From Candidatus Nezhaarchaeota archaeon (GTDB lineage: Archaea > Thermoproteota > Methanomethylicia > Nezhaarchaeales > WYZ-LMO8): a stretch of 64,000 bases of DNA. Positions 24,823 through 33,377 of this stretch are shown here, one piece after another. The DNA is taken from positions 475,179 through 539,178 of the forward strand of contig JASFYF010000001.1 in the NCBI GenBank assembly GCA_030055465.1. Direction: 5' to 3'. The notes beneath the pieces are model-generated. The model searched no databases. It was not told where the DNA came from and saw only the letters and a program-made list of their open reading frames with translations. Numbering within the stretch: the stretch's first letter is position 1; each line of letters opens with the position of its first letter. The position numbers were made by a program, and so were the translations under genes.

Positions 24823-26055
24823 TCAACGAAGCGCAGCCCTTTCAGCTTGGCTGCCTAGATTGGTCTGCCTTCTCAGGCCCAAGATCAAAAGCGCCATTGC
24901 TACTAGATGCGCGAGGGACCCAATGACCAATGACCACCCATAGCTTCCGGTGAGGTCAGCCGTCAGGCCCCCAACTATGGGGGATGCCAAGGAGCCTACG
25001 CCAAGCATGAGGGTCCACAGGCCGAGCACGGTCCCCTCAGAGCCTGGGAATATGTCGCCTGCGCACGCAGCGTAGCCCGGCCACAGCGCTCCGAAGAATA
25101 CTCCGTAGAACGCAACTATCACAACTACCGCTCCGACTAGAAAAGCGTCGCCCGGAAGCTTGGAGAGCACGAATAGGCATACAGCCGAGGCCACGTTGCT
25201 CACCGCTAAAATGAGCCTTCTGCCAACCTTATCGGAAAGCCAGGTGAGCGCAACGGCCCCCAGTATGCCTACGAAGCCCATCACGCTGACGGTGTTCGAC
25301 GCCTGGACGTATGGCAACCCAACTTCGCGTTCCAGGTAGTCCGCGAGGAACGTGAGGATTATGTAGCTCGCGAAGGCCATGAACGAATACGACAAGCCAA
25401 CAAACCAAAAGCGGCCTGAAGCCAGCACATGCCTGTACCCTGTTAGCCTCCTGCCCTTAAGCTTCGTTTGCCCCAGCCTGCCCCTCGACAACAAGTAAAA
25501 GAGAAGCCCATACGCGAATAGGGGCACCGATAGAACCAGCCAAGCATACCTCCAGCCGCCAGCCAACACAAGCACGGGGACAAGGAGGCCCACCGCGCCC
25601 TGAGAGGTCCTTATCCCAGACTCCAAGATCCCAACGCTCCTGCCCCTCCACGAGGCAGGCAAGTTTGATGACACCATAGCAACCATAGGCGTCCACGAGG
25701 AGGCACATCCCAAGCCAGCTATTATCATCGAGAGGACTAGAAGCTGATAGCTGGGTGAAAGGCCCACAAGGACCATGCCCAAGCCCTGGACGCAGCTCAA
25801 CACCACGACCACCCTGGTTCCAAGCCTGTCAAACAGCCTTCCCGAGGCAACCGAGAACGCAGAGTACGTCAAGATGAATAGCGAGTAGGCCAATCCAGCC
25901 TCAGCCCTTGTAATTCCCAATTCATCGATTATTCTGGGCAACGTCACTCCATACCCGAACCTAGCCATGTATGAGAAGAACAAGAACGACGTAGCCAAGC
26001 ACAGCACGAGAAAGTAGAAGAGCCTCTCGCGGTGGTTTTCATATTTCATCAGCAT
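24823..26055 (-). CDS. Major facilitator superfamily transporter
   Basis: About 410 residues, twelve predicted membrane helices in two halves with a cytosolic loop around RGRLGQTKLKGRRL. The MFS motif A lies after helix 2 (GRLFDRLGTRVVVVLS) and its weaker copy in the second half (TWLSDKVGRRLILAVS). The best local resemblance is to oxalate/formate- or monocarboxylate-type MFS carriers, but the substrate cannot be read. An upstream extension to 26124 has no membrane character; ATG 26055 or 26049 is likelier, since a TTTAAG box lies some 45 bases upstream. It stands alone. Confidence 0.85.
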   Translation of the reverse strand: MLMKYENHRERLFYFLVLCLATSFLFFSYMARFGYGVTLPRIIDELGITRAEAGLAYSLFILTYSAFSVASGRLFDRLGTRVVVVLSCVQGLGMVLVGLSPSYQLLVLSMIIAGLGCASSWTPMVAMVSSNLPASWRGRSVGILESGIRTSQGAVGLLVPVLVLAGGWRYAWLVLSVPLFAYGLLFYLLSRGRLGQTKLKGRRLTGYRHVLASGRFWFVGLSYSFMAFASYIILTFLADYLEREVGLPYVQASNTVSVMGFVGILGAVALTWLSDKVGRRLILAVSNVASAVCLFVLSKLPGDAFLVGAVVVIVAFYGVFFGALWPGYAACAGDIFPGSEGTVLGLWTLMLGVGSLASPIVGGLTADLTGSYGWSLVIGSLAHLVAMALLILGLRRQTNLGSQAERAALR

Positions 26056-26124
26056 CGCCTTAGGCTTTGAATGAAGTTCTATTAGGAATGGATCCCACTT
26101 AAAGGTTTGCGGGAATGCTTTCAA

Positions 26125-26592
26125 GCTTGAAGTAGAAGCACGCTGATTTCCGCTTAGCCCCTCGGCATTTCGAGGAGGCTTAAAGGATGGCGACAGCCCT
26201 GCACACTTGGGAGCTCAACCCCAAGCTTCATGGCTGCCCTTTATTGAGCTGAGCTTTAATCCATCCACGCGGGCCCCCCTTAAACGGCTCTTAGGGCTGC
26301 CAGGGTTGCCTCGCTTCATTGCTGGCTGCCCAAACGGCTGCAGCTAGGAGCTGTTCGGCCTTCTCGACCGGATAAGTTAAGGGTGTAAATTCCTTTAATC
26401 CTAAAAGGACTCAATCGCCCGACAGTCAGCTGAACGCATCTATTCGCGGGGATCGTCTATGTGGAATTGAAAGGCAGCGTGAATCGGGAAAGTGTAGAGG
26501 TCCACAAGGCTCCGCCCACATGAAAAAGACGTCGCCCGTGGACTTACATCGCCGGTTGAGCAGCAGCTTATATGGCAACTGGAAAAACTGCA
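26125..26592. other. Intergenic stretch upstream of the MFS gene
   Basis: 468 bases between the MFS start and the pdxT stop. It contains a short inverted repeat TCCTTT ... AAAGGA at 26391-26409 but no gene-like frame or RNA fold I can support. Confidence 0.4.
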
Positions 26593-27213
26593 TCAATCGC
26601 GCTTCAGCGCTAGCTCTACAAAGAGCTCGTGGATCCGGGTGTCGTCCGTTAGCTCCGGATGGAAAGTTGAAGCGATCATGTCCCCCTGCCGTGCAAGCAC
26701 GGGGAAGCCATCATAGGTTGCCAAGACCTTAACCGACGGCCCCACCGATTCTATCACTGGCGCCCTTATGAATACACCTCTGAAAGGCCTCTCACCGAGG
26801 GCAGGTATGTTTATGTCGACCTCGAATGACTCCCTCTGCCTACCATAGTAGTTCCTCACTACCTTCATGTCCATGAGGCCTATGAGCGGCTGCTCGACCT
26901 TTCCCACCCTTGCGTCGAGCACCTCCCTAGCCAGCAGGACTGTCCCAGCACATGTGCCGAGGACGGGCAGGCCTTCCCTTATCCTCTCCTTCAAGCTGCT
27001 CAGCAGTCCAGTTCTCTCGGCAACCCTACCTATAACGGTGCTCTCCCCTCCAGGTATCACTATGCCGTGCACCTTCTCGAGGTCGGCAGGCTTCTTCACT
27101 GGACGGACCTCCCCAGCCGCCTTAAGCTTCGCTAACGCCTCCTTCAGGGAGACAACGTGCTCTGAGACGGCACCTTGCATCGCTAGGACGCCGAGAACAA
27201 GCAATTCATGCAC
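26593..27213 (-). CDS. pdxT: Pyridoxal 5'-phosphate synthase glutaminase subunit
   Basis: 206 residues. N-terminal [12 protein letters not shown], oxyanion GGEST, nucleophile elbow [10 protein letters not shown] (Cys about 88), and catalytic His and Glu in TFHPELTDD. It releases ammonia from glutamine and feeds it to PdxS. It overlaps the pdxS end by 8 bases, so pdxS-pdxT is one operon giving vitamin B6 by the deoxyxylulose-independent route. Confidence 0.96.
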   Translation of the reverse strand: MHELLVLGVLAMQGAVSEHVVSLKEALAKLKAAGEVRPVKKPADLEKVHGIVIPGGESTVIGRVAERTGLLSSLKERIREGLPVLGTCAGTVLLAREVLDARVGKVEQPLIGLMDMKVVRNYYGRQRESFEVDINIPALGERPFRGVFIRAPVIESVGPSVKVLATYDGFPVLARQGDMIASTFHPELTDDTRIHELFVELALKRD

Positions 27214-28201
27214 CTCTAAGCTGAAGCATTTCCTCGGGCTTCAGGGTTTTAACGTCTATCCCCATCATTGAGCTCTTCTCGGAGGTCATCCTGCAGGCCT
27301 CAACCACGACCTCCGGGTCGTCCCAGTACGTAGTCGCCAGCACTATCGCCTTAGCCCTAGACTCGGGATCCGCAGACTTGAATATCCCTGAGCCCACGAA
27401 GACTCCGTCAGCTCCTAATAGCATCATTAATGCCGCGTCCGCAGGAGTAGCTATTCCGCCTGCTGCAAAGTTGACGACTGGAAGCCTCCCCAGCCTCGCC
27501 GTCTCCTTCATGAGCTCGTAGGGCACATCGTGGTTCTTGGCTGCGTCCAGCAGCTCCTCGTCGTTCATGGCCCTCAAAGTTCTTATCTCGCCCATTATGA
27601 GCTTCATGTGCTTCACGGCTTCGGACACATTTCCCGTTCCAGCCTCACCTTTGGTCCTGATCATTGATGCACCCTCGTATATTCTCCTGAGCGCTTCGCC
27701 AAGGCTTCTGGCACCGTTGACAAATGGAGTTCTGAACAGCCACTTGTTTATGTGGTGTTTCTCGTCTGCCGGCGTCAGCACCTCGCTTTCGTCTATCATG
27801 TCGACCCCAACGCTTTCAAGCACCTTGGCTTCCATGTAGTGGCCTATCCTGCACTTGGCCATGACAGGGATGGTCACGTGATCCATGACGTCCTCTATTA
27901 CCTTGACGTCTGCCATCCTCGCAACGCCACCGGCCTTCCTCACGTCGTAGGGCAGCTTGTCAAGCACCATCACCGACACCGCCCCCGCCTCCTCGGCTAT
28001 CTGTGCTTGCTCCACGTTCGTGACATCCATGCACACCCCGCCCTTCTGCATCCTCGCAAAGCCCCTCTTCACTACGACAGTCCCTCGGAGGGGTACCCTG
28101 AGCTCTGAGGGGGCTTCCCTACGCGAGTACGCGTCCCTCAGCCTGTCCCTCGCCTCCAGTAGACCGTAAAAGAACTCTCTGAGATCCTCTAGCCTCTCCA
28201 T
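27206..28201 (-). CDS. pdxS: Pyridoxal 5'-phosphate synthase PdxS
   Basis: 331 residues, TIM barrel: [20 protein letters not shown], catalytic Lys in [13 protein letters not shown] and in [10 protein letters not shown], phosphate loop [13 protein letters not shown] and [10 protein letters not shown]. It builds PLP from ribose 5-phosphate, glyceraldehyde 3-phosphate and ammonia from PdxT. The N-terminus carries some 30 extra charged residues compared with the usual 290-residue enzymes. It is divergent from argF. Confidence 0.96.
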   Translation of the reverse strand: MERLEDLREFFYGLLEARDRLRDAYSRREAPSELRVPLRGTVVVKRGFARMQKGGVCMDVTNVEQAQIAEEAGAVSVMVLDKLPYDVRKAGGVARMADVKVIEDVMDHVTIPVMAKCRIGHYMEAKVLESVGVDMIDESEVLTPADEKHHINKWLFRTPFVNGARSLGEALRRIYEGASMIRTKGEAGTGNVSEAVKHMKLIMGEIRTLRAMNDEELLDAAKNHDVPYELMKETARLGRLPVVNFAAGGIATPADAALMMLLGADGVFVGSGIFKSADPESRAKAIVLATTYWDDPEVVVEACRMTSEKSSMMGIDVKTLKPEEMLQLRGA

Positions 28202-28242
28202 TGGTAACCAACCTCTTCCTCTAGAAGAGTAATGCAGAACTG

Positions 28243-28250
28243 CTTATAAG
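28243..28250 (+). promoter_or_regulatory. Symmetric TATA box upstream of argF
   Basis: CTTATAAG, within the palindrome GCTTATAAGC, lies 23-30 bases before the GTG of argF, so the transcript is probably leaderless. Being symmetric it could also serve pdxS on the other strand, 42-49 bases from its start. Confidence 0.5.
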
Positions 28251-28272
28251 CATTGATGTCTTCATTCATATA

Positions 28273-29235
28273 GTGGATTTGAAGGTGGCTTTAACCATGA
28301 AGGAGAAAAGGGACGTTTTAACGCTTCAAGAGATGTCTCCAAGCGATATCCTCGCAGTGATGGATAAATGCTTTGAGCTTAAAGACGAGTGGAGGAGAGG
28401 GTTGAGGAGGAGGAGCGACCTCGAAGGCAAGTACCTATGCCTCCTCTTCGAGAAGCCGTCAACTAGGACGAGGCTGGCCTTCGAGGTGGCCGCCGCGAGC
28501 TTAGGCGCATATCCCGTGTACGCGTCATCCTCCGAGCTGCAGCTCGCGCGGGGCGAAGCCATCCCAGACACCGCCAAGGTGCTTTCCAGGCTTGTAGATT
28601 GCGTTGTGGCCAGAGTTAAAGCACACTCCACGATCGAAGAGCTGGCGAGCTGCTCTTCAATCCCGGTGATAAACGGGTTAAGTGACCTACACCACCCCAC
28701 GCAGGCATTGACCGATGTCTTCACCATGTTCGAGGTCAAAGGCAAGAAGAAGTTTAAGGTTGCCTTCATTGGGGATGGAGGGGCTAACACGTGCCACAGC
28801 CTACTAATATGCTGTAGCAAGCTCGGCTTAGACGTGGACGTTGCGTGCCCTCAAGGCTTCAGGCCGAAAGCCGAGGTGCTAAGCCTAGCCGACGAGAACT
28901 CGAAGAAGAGCGGCTCACAGATCAGGATATTGGAGGATCCCACCCAAGCGGTTAGGGACGCCGACTTCATTTACGTGGATGTATTCGTGAGCATGGGTTT
29001 CGAGGGCGAGAGGGAGCTGAGGCTGAGAAAGTTTCTGCCGAAGTTTCAGGTGAACAAGAGGCTCGTGGAGGAGGCTCCCGAGGACTACGTGTTCATGCAC
29101 TGCCTCCCAGCTAGGAGGGGTGAAGAGGTGACGGATGATGTTATGGATGACCCTGAACACTCAGCTGTGTGGGTGCAGTCGGAGAACAAGCTTCACGTTG
29201 CTAGGGCGCTCCTAACAACTGTACTTGGGCGATAG
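28273..29235 (+). CDS. argF: Ornithine carbamoyltransferase
   Basis: 320 residues. Carbamoyl-phosphate loop EKPSTRTRLAFEVAA, HPTQALTDVFTMFE, and ornithine-binding FMHCLPARRGEEV with the catalytic Cys. It makes citrulline from ornithine for arginine synthesis. The HCLPxRRGEEV form and the SMGFEGE-type loop favour ornithine over other carbamoylation partners. It is followed after 2 bases by dtdA. Confidence 0.94.
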   Translation: MDLKVALTMKEKRDVLTLQEMSPSDILAVMDKCFELKDEWRRGLRRRSDLEGKYLCLLFEKPSTRTRLAFEVAAASLGAYPVYASSSELQLARGEAIPDTAKVLSRLVDCVVARVKAHSTIEELASCSSIPVINGLSDLHHPTQALTDVFTMFEVKGKKKFKVAFIGDGGANTCHSLLICCSKLGLDVDVACPQGFRPKAEVLSLADENSKKSGSQIRILEDPTQAVRDADFIYVDVFVSMGFEGERELRLRKFLPKFQVNKRLVEEAPEDYVFMHCLPARRGEEVTDDVMDDPEHSAVWVQSENKLHVARALLTTVLGR

Positions 29236-29237
29236 GC

Positions 29238-30071
29238 TTGTTGGAGTCGCGCCTTGCGATAGTGTGCTCGAAGGCTGATCCAGCAAGCTTGAACATAAAG
29301 AGGGCTCTATTAGAGAGGGGCGCCTTCAGGAGGGTTGATGAGAAGCTATTCGGCGAAGACGTTCACGCAATCGATGACGTGTTGCTTTTAACAGTCAGCT
29401 CAGAGCTCCTATACCTCGATGAACTCGAAGAGCATGTTAAGACACGTGGAGTGATATTTGCGTCGCGACACGCATCGGAGTCCGGTGCACCGGCCTTTCT
29501 AACTCACACGCCGGGCAATTGGACTGAAGAGGCGCTATATGGAGGTAAGCCCAGAAAAGTGTGCATCGCGATGCCGTTTCATCTAAGGGAGGCCGTAACC
29601 GCGCTTGAGAAGCTGAAAGCGGAGAACCAGTTGAGCGAATGGAGGTGCGGTTTAGAGGTTACCCATCACGGTCCATACCTTGAGAATACCCCAGCCATCT
29701 TCGTGGAGCTCGGCAGCACAATTAAGGAGTGGAGTAATGTGAGGGCCGCCGAGGTGGTCGCTCAAGCAATCCTAGGCTTACTGGAGGTCAGAGAAGATAA
29801 GGAGGATGGAGTGGTTGCGGTGGGCTTCGGGGGGCCTCATTATGCACCTAACTTCACCAAGATTGTTTTAAAGGAGGGCATAGCCGTGTCGCATATAATA
29901 CCGAAGTACGCTTTCCCAAAGCTTAGCAAGAGGGAAGTAATGCTTGCCATTGAGAGAAACACCGTTCCACCATTAATTGCGTTGATGGACTGGAAGGGGC
30001 TTAAAACCGAAGATAGAAGGCTAGTTGTTGAGGCCTGCAGCGGTGCAGGGTTGCAGGTGAAGAGGCTGTAA
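29238..30071 (+). CDS. dtdA: D-aminoacyl-tRNA deacylase (archaeal DtdA/GEK1 type)
   Basis: 277 residues. It contains SRHASESGAPAFLTHTPGNW, GLEVTHHGPYLENTPAIFVE, VGFGGPHYAPNFTKI and HIIPKYAF, all hallmarks of archaeal/plant DtdA. The conserved His and Glu residues bind zinc. The enzyme removes D-amino acids wrongly loaded on tRNA. TTG start 2 bases after argF stop. Confidence 0.94.
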   Translation: MLESRLAIVCSKADPASLNIKRALLERGAFRRVDEKLFGEDVHAIDDVLLLTVSSELLYLDELEEHVKTRGVIFASRHASESGAPAFLTHTPGNWTEEALYGGKPRKVCIAMPFHLREAVTALEKLKAENQLSEWRCGLEVTHHGPYLENTPAIFVELGSTIKEWSNVRAAEVVAQAILGLLEVREDKEDGVVAVGFGGPHYAPNFTKIVLKEGIAVSHIIPKYAFPKLSKREVMLAIERNTVPPLIALMDWKGLKTEDRRLVVEACSGAGLQVKRL

Positions 30072-30204
30072 GCATATTCATGCGTGATTCGTTAGCCAAT
30101 GCTATTGGACAATGAATAGGCGCTATGCTCTATAAGCGTAAAAAGAAAAGTTCTAATACAGGGTTTCTTCTAGTGAAGTCAATCAAGTTTAAGGGGTTTT
30201 AATC

Positions 30205-30378
30205 TTGGTAGTGAGGCAGGCGTTGACAGAAGTGCTGAGAATGCTCAGGGTCGTCAGGAAGCCCAGTAGAAGGGAGTTCATGTTGATGTTGAAGGTCTGC
30301 AGTCTAGGCCTTGCGATACTCGGCGTTTACGGCTTCATAATTCTATACTTGTCATTCGTGTTCCTCTACGGAGTTTAG
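30205..30378 (+). CDS. secE: Protein translocase subunit SecE (Sec61 gamma)
   Basis: 57 residues from TTG 30205. An amphipathic part (EVLRMLRVVRKPSRREF) is followed by one membrane helix (SLGLAILGVYGFIILYLSFV). The RKPSRREF motif is the SecE/Sec61 gamma signature. It precedes spt5 by about 14 bases, the universal archaeal secE-spt5-uL11-uL1-uL10 order. Too short for most ORF filters. Confidence 0.92.
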   Translation: MVVRQALTEVLRMLRVVRKPSRREFMLMLKVCSLGLAILGVYGFIILYLSFVFLYGV

Positions 30379-30392
30379 TAAAGGTGGAGGAA

Positions 30393-30863
30393 ATGTCGTC
30401 ATCCAATAAGCCTAGCCTCTATTTAGTCCGGACAACCATAGGCCAAGAAAAAAGCGTGGCCATGATGGCTGAGGACAGGATACTGCACGCGAACATCCCC
30501 ATAAGATCCATCGCAGTCATTGAGGGTTTGCGGGGCTACGTCCTCGTCGAAACCGAGAGGATGGACACTATTGACAGGGCGTTTTACGGCATCAAGCACG
30601 TGAAGGGCGTTGTGCACAGGAAGGTGAACGTTGAAGAGGTTGAAGGCTACCTCGTACCTAAACCCTCCATAGAGGGCATGGATGTGGGCGATGTCGTTGA
30701 AATAGTGGCAGGACCCTTAAAGGGACTTAAGGGAAGCATAACAAGGATAGACAAGGGCAAGGAGGAGGTCACCTTGGAGCTCCACGAAACGAGCTATCCT
30801 CTACCAATAACCGTTCACGGCGACTACGTAAAAGTCATCGAGAAGGCTAAGAAGGTGAGTTAG
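30393..30863 (+). CDS. spt5: Transcription elongation factor Spt5 (NusG)
   Basis: 156 residues from ATG 30393 (GTG 30384 also possible; AGGTGG sits just before the ATG). NGN domain: YLVRTTIGQEKSVAMMAEDR ... YVLVETERM ... VKGVVH, then a KOW domain VGDVVEIVAGPLKGLKGSIT. It binds the RNA polymerase clamp with Spt4 for processive elongation. Confidence 0.94.
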   Translation: MSSSNKPSLYLVRTTIGQEKSVAMMAEDRILHANIPIRSIAVIEGLRGYVLVETERMDTIDRAFYGIKHVKGVVHRKVNVEEVEGYLVPKPSIEGMDVGDVVEIVAGPLKGLKGSITRIDKGKEEVTLELHETSYPLPITVHGDYVKVIEKAKKVS

Positions 30864-30865
30864 CC

Positions 30866-31381
30866 TTGACTCAGAGGAAAACCGTTAGGTTCATAGTCGA
30901 AGGTGGTCGAGCGACTGCCGGTCCACCAATAGGTCCAGCCCTCGGCCCTACGGGGCTAAACGTTATGGCAGTGGTGAACAAGATCAACGAGCTCACAAAG
31001 GAGTTTGCGGGTATGAGGGTTCCAGTCGACGTGGCTTACGATGTTGAAACTAAGGACTTTGAAGTGAATGTCGGCATACCGACGACAGCTGCCCTTCTGC
31101 TGAGGGAGTTGAAGGCTGAGAAGGGTTCCTCATCCCCTGCGAAGCAGAAGATAGGCGACATAAGCCTAGAACAGGTTGTTAAGGTTGCACTAGTCAAGAA
31201 GCCGGACCTACTGTCGAAAACCCTAAAAGCTGCTGTAAAGGAGATCCTAGGCACATGCTTAAGCTTGGGCATAACAGTGGAAGGAAGAAGCCCCAAAGAA
31301 TTGCAGAAGGCGTTGGATGAGGGCTCTTACGATGATTTGCTAAAAAGGTATGAGGGCGAGTGGCATGAGCATCCACGTTAA
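30866..31381 (+). CDS. rpl11: Large ribosomal subunit protein uL11
   Basis: 171 residues. GGRATAGPPIGPALGPTGLN (proline-rich signature), VPVDVAYDVETKDFEVNVG and PTTAALLLRE. Part of the GTPase-associated centre with uL10 and P1. It overlaps the uL1 start by 17 bases. Confidence 0.96.
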   Translation: MTQRKTVRFIVEGGRATAGPPIGPALGPTGLNVMAVVNKINELTKEFAGMRVPVDVAYDVETKDFEVNVGIPTTAALLLRELKAEKGSSSPAKQKIGDISLEQVVKVALVKKPDLLSKTLKAAVKEILGTCLSLGITVEGRSPKELQKALDEGSYDDLLKRYEGEWHEHPR

Positions 31382-32027
31382 TAGCATTCTAGAGGCAGTG
31401 AGGAAGGCCCGCACAGGGGCGGGGAAGAGAAACTTTGAGCAGGCGTTCGAACTCATAGTGGCCTACGAGGGCTTGAACCTGAAGGATCCCGCCAGCAGGA
31501 TAAACGAAGTGTTGACCCTACCTAACCCGATTAAAGGCAAAGAGGCCAAGGTATGCGTCTTCGCCGAGGGTGACTTGGCCTTAAAGGCTAAGGATGCTCG
31601 GGCAGACCTCGTTGTAGGCAAAGCCGAGATCCAAAGATGCCAGTCAGACAAGAAGTACGCGAAGGCCCTAGCAAAGGAATACGACTTCTTTCTAGCTCAA
31701 ACAGACCTGATGCCGGTTATAGGTAGGGTCCTCGGCCCTTACTTGGGACCGAGGGGTAAGATGCCTACGCCGATAGCCCTTAACTCGGACATCGCAGGGC
31801 TCATCAATAGGTACAGGAACTCGGTTCGGGTGAAGATAAGGAATAACCCAGTTGTCCAATGTAGGATAGGCGTTGAACACATGGAAGACGAGAAGGTAGC
31901 TGAAAACGCGAAAGCCATAATTGACTTTTTACAGGAAAAAGTAAAACACCCAGCCAAGATAAGCGGGGCATATGTCAAGCTGACAATGGGGCCTCCCGTT
32001 AAAATCTCAACGGGACGTGGAGGTTGA
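31365..32027 (+). CDS. rpl1: Large ribosomal subunit protein uL1
   Basis: 220 residues from ATG 31365. NFEQAFELIVAYEGLNLKDP, LGPYLGPRGKMPTPIA (family signature) and GVEHMEDEKVAENAKAI. Forms the mobile L1 stalk. uL1 often represses its own operon by binding the mRNA in archaea; I did not identify such a site here. Confidence 0.95.
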   Translation: MSIHVNSILEAVRKARTGAGKRNFEQAFELIVAYEGLNLKDPASRINEVLTLPNPIKGKEAKVCVFAEGDLALKAKDARADLVVGKAEIQRCQSDKKYAKALAKEYDFFLAQTDLMPVIGRVLGPYLGPRGKMPTPIALNSDIAGLINRYRNSVRVKIRNNPVVQCRIGVEHMEDEKVAENAKAIIDFLQEKVKHPAKISGAYVKLTMGPPVKISTGRGG

Positions 32028-32033
32028 AGAGGG

Positions 32034-32909
32034 ATGTCGTTCCAGATACTAAAAGCTGCAGATAAGAAAAGGAAGGTGCTCCAGGAAATAGTGGAAATGA
32101 TGAGTAGGTACAAGACCATCGCGGTTGCTGACATCACAGGGCTCAGAGCGGTGCAGTTCCAAAGGCTCAAGAAGGGAATCAGGGGGCGGCTGAACGTCAA
32201 GGTAGCCAAGAACAGCCTCATAAGGAAGGCCGTGGAGGAGCTTAAGGAGCAGAGGGGTATAGATGCAACCGCGTTGAACGGAGTTTTAGAGGGACAGACA
32301 GCCATTGTCGTATCCGACCTGAACCCCTTCGAGATCTACAACATCCTCGAGAAGTTCAAGGTTCCGGCAAAAGCCAAGCCTGGAGATGTGGCCATAAAGG
32401 ATATAGTGCTACCAGCCGGCAACACCGGTTTAACCCCGGGGCCAGTCCTAAGCTTGTTTAAGAAGTTCAAGGTACCCATAAAGATAGAGGAGGGTTCCAT
32501 TCACGTAACCAAGGACACCATCGTTATAAGGACCGGCGAAGTCATACCAGCTGAAGTGGCCGATCTCCTAAGCAAGCTGGGCATAGAACCCATGGAAGTA
32601 GGCCTTAAAATTAAGGCTGCATACTCCGAAGGTCTCGTCTACAAGGCTGACAACCTCAAAATAGATGTGGGCCACTTCAGGGAAAGCATTGTGGATGCCG
32701 CATCTAAGGCGCTTTCACTTGCCATCAATTCAGCCTTCTTCAGTAGGGAGAGCAGCCCACACATACTTGCTAAAGCCGTTGTTGAGGCGACGCTTCTTGC
32801 AATTAAAGCAAGGTATCCAGCGGGAGAGGCACTTAGCTACATGGTGGCTGAGGCACATGCCAAGGCCATGGCCCTCAACAACATCCTAAGCAAGCTCTCG
32901 AGCAACTAA
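32034..32909 (+). CDS. rplP0: Large ribosomal subunit protein uL10 (P0), lacking the acidic tail
   Basis: 291 residues. N-terminal rRNA-binding domain (YKTIAVADITGLRAVQFQRL, VAKNSLIRKAVEEL), insertion domain (PGPVLSLFKKFKVPIKIEEG) and C-terminal helices for P1 dimers (SKALSLAINSAFF, AVVEATLLAIKARYPAGEAL). It stops at LSKLSSN right after the last P1-binding helix, so the usual acidic hinge and GLxxLFG-type end are absent. Archaeal homologues are usually about 310-340 residues. Confidence 0.94.
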   Translation: MSFQILKAADKKRKVLQEIVEMMSRYKTIAVADITGLRAVQFQRLKKGIRGRLNVKVAKNSLIRKAVEELKEQRGIDATALNGVLEGQTAIVVSDLNPFEIYNILEKFKVPAKAKPGDVAIKDIVLPAGNTGLTPGPVLSLFKKFKVPIKIEEGSIHVTKDTIVIRTGEVIPAEVADLLSKLGIEPMEVGLKIKAAYSEGLVYKADNLKIDVGHFRESIVDAASKALSLAINSAFFSRESSPHILAKAVVEATLLAIKARYPAGEALSYMVAEAHAKAMALNNILSKLSSN

Positions 32910-32912
32910 AAA

Positions 32913-32920
32913 TTTATAAA
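32913..32920 (+). promoter_or_regulatory. Internal TATA box before the P1 gene
   Basis: TTTATAAA just after the uL10 stop, 44-51 bases before the GTG of P1. A start near 32943 would leave a short leader with a GGGGG ribosome-binding site. Extra P1 transcription fits its multiple copies per ribosome. Confidence 0.5.
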
Positions 32921-32963
32921 GGCTCTAGTAGGAGCTAACCAGTCAAAATAATAAGGGGGTTTC

Positions 32964-33290
32964 GTGAAGTTGGAGTACGTTTACGCAGCACTGCTGCTTC
33001 ATCAAGCTGGTAAGGACGTAACCGAAGAGGCAATTAAGTCCATAATGAAGGCTGCAGGCATCGACGTGGACGAGGTTAGGGTTAAAGCGCTCTGCGCGGC
33101 GCTGAAGGAGATAAACATCAGCGATGCGATTAAAGGAGCCATGGTTCCTGCGGTCGCCCCTGCAACTGCACCCGCACAGGCGGCTCCTGCCCAAACGCCA
33201 TCGGAGAAGAAAGAAGAGAAGAAAGAAGAGAAGAAAGAAGAGGCCTCAGAGGAAACCATTGCAGAAGGACTTAGCTCCCTCTTCGGTTAA
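32964..33290 (+). CDS. rpl12: Ribosomal protein P1 (aL12)
   Basis: 108 residues. N-terminal dimerisation helices (MKLEYVYAALLLHQAGKDVT, IKSIMKAAGIDVDEVRVKAL), Ala/Pro hinge, a lysine-glutamate run, and the tail EGLSSLFG that recruits translation factors. GTG start. The Lys/Glu run is encoded by a near-perfect 12-base tandem repeat, so length may vary between strains. Confidence 0.95.
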   Translation: MKLEYVYAALLLHQAGKDVTEEAIKSIMKAAGIDVDEVRVKALCAALKEINISDAIKGAMVPAVAPATAPAQAAPAQTPSEKKEEKKEEKKEEASEETIAEGLSSLFG

Positions 33291-33377
33291 GAGGGGAAAA
33301 CGTTTCATAGCAGTTTACTCCTCTTTTCTATTCACTCGTGAAGCTATTTAATGTCCCTGAAGTCAGGGTTGAGTAGG

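Noticed and set aside
33190-33245. Tandem GAAGAAAGAA-type repeat as an independent element
   Set aside because: It is coding sequence for the Lys/Glu hinge of ribosomal P1.
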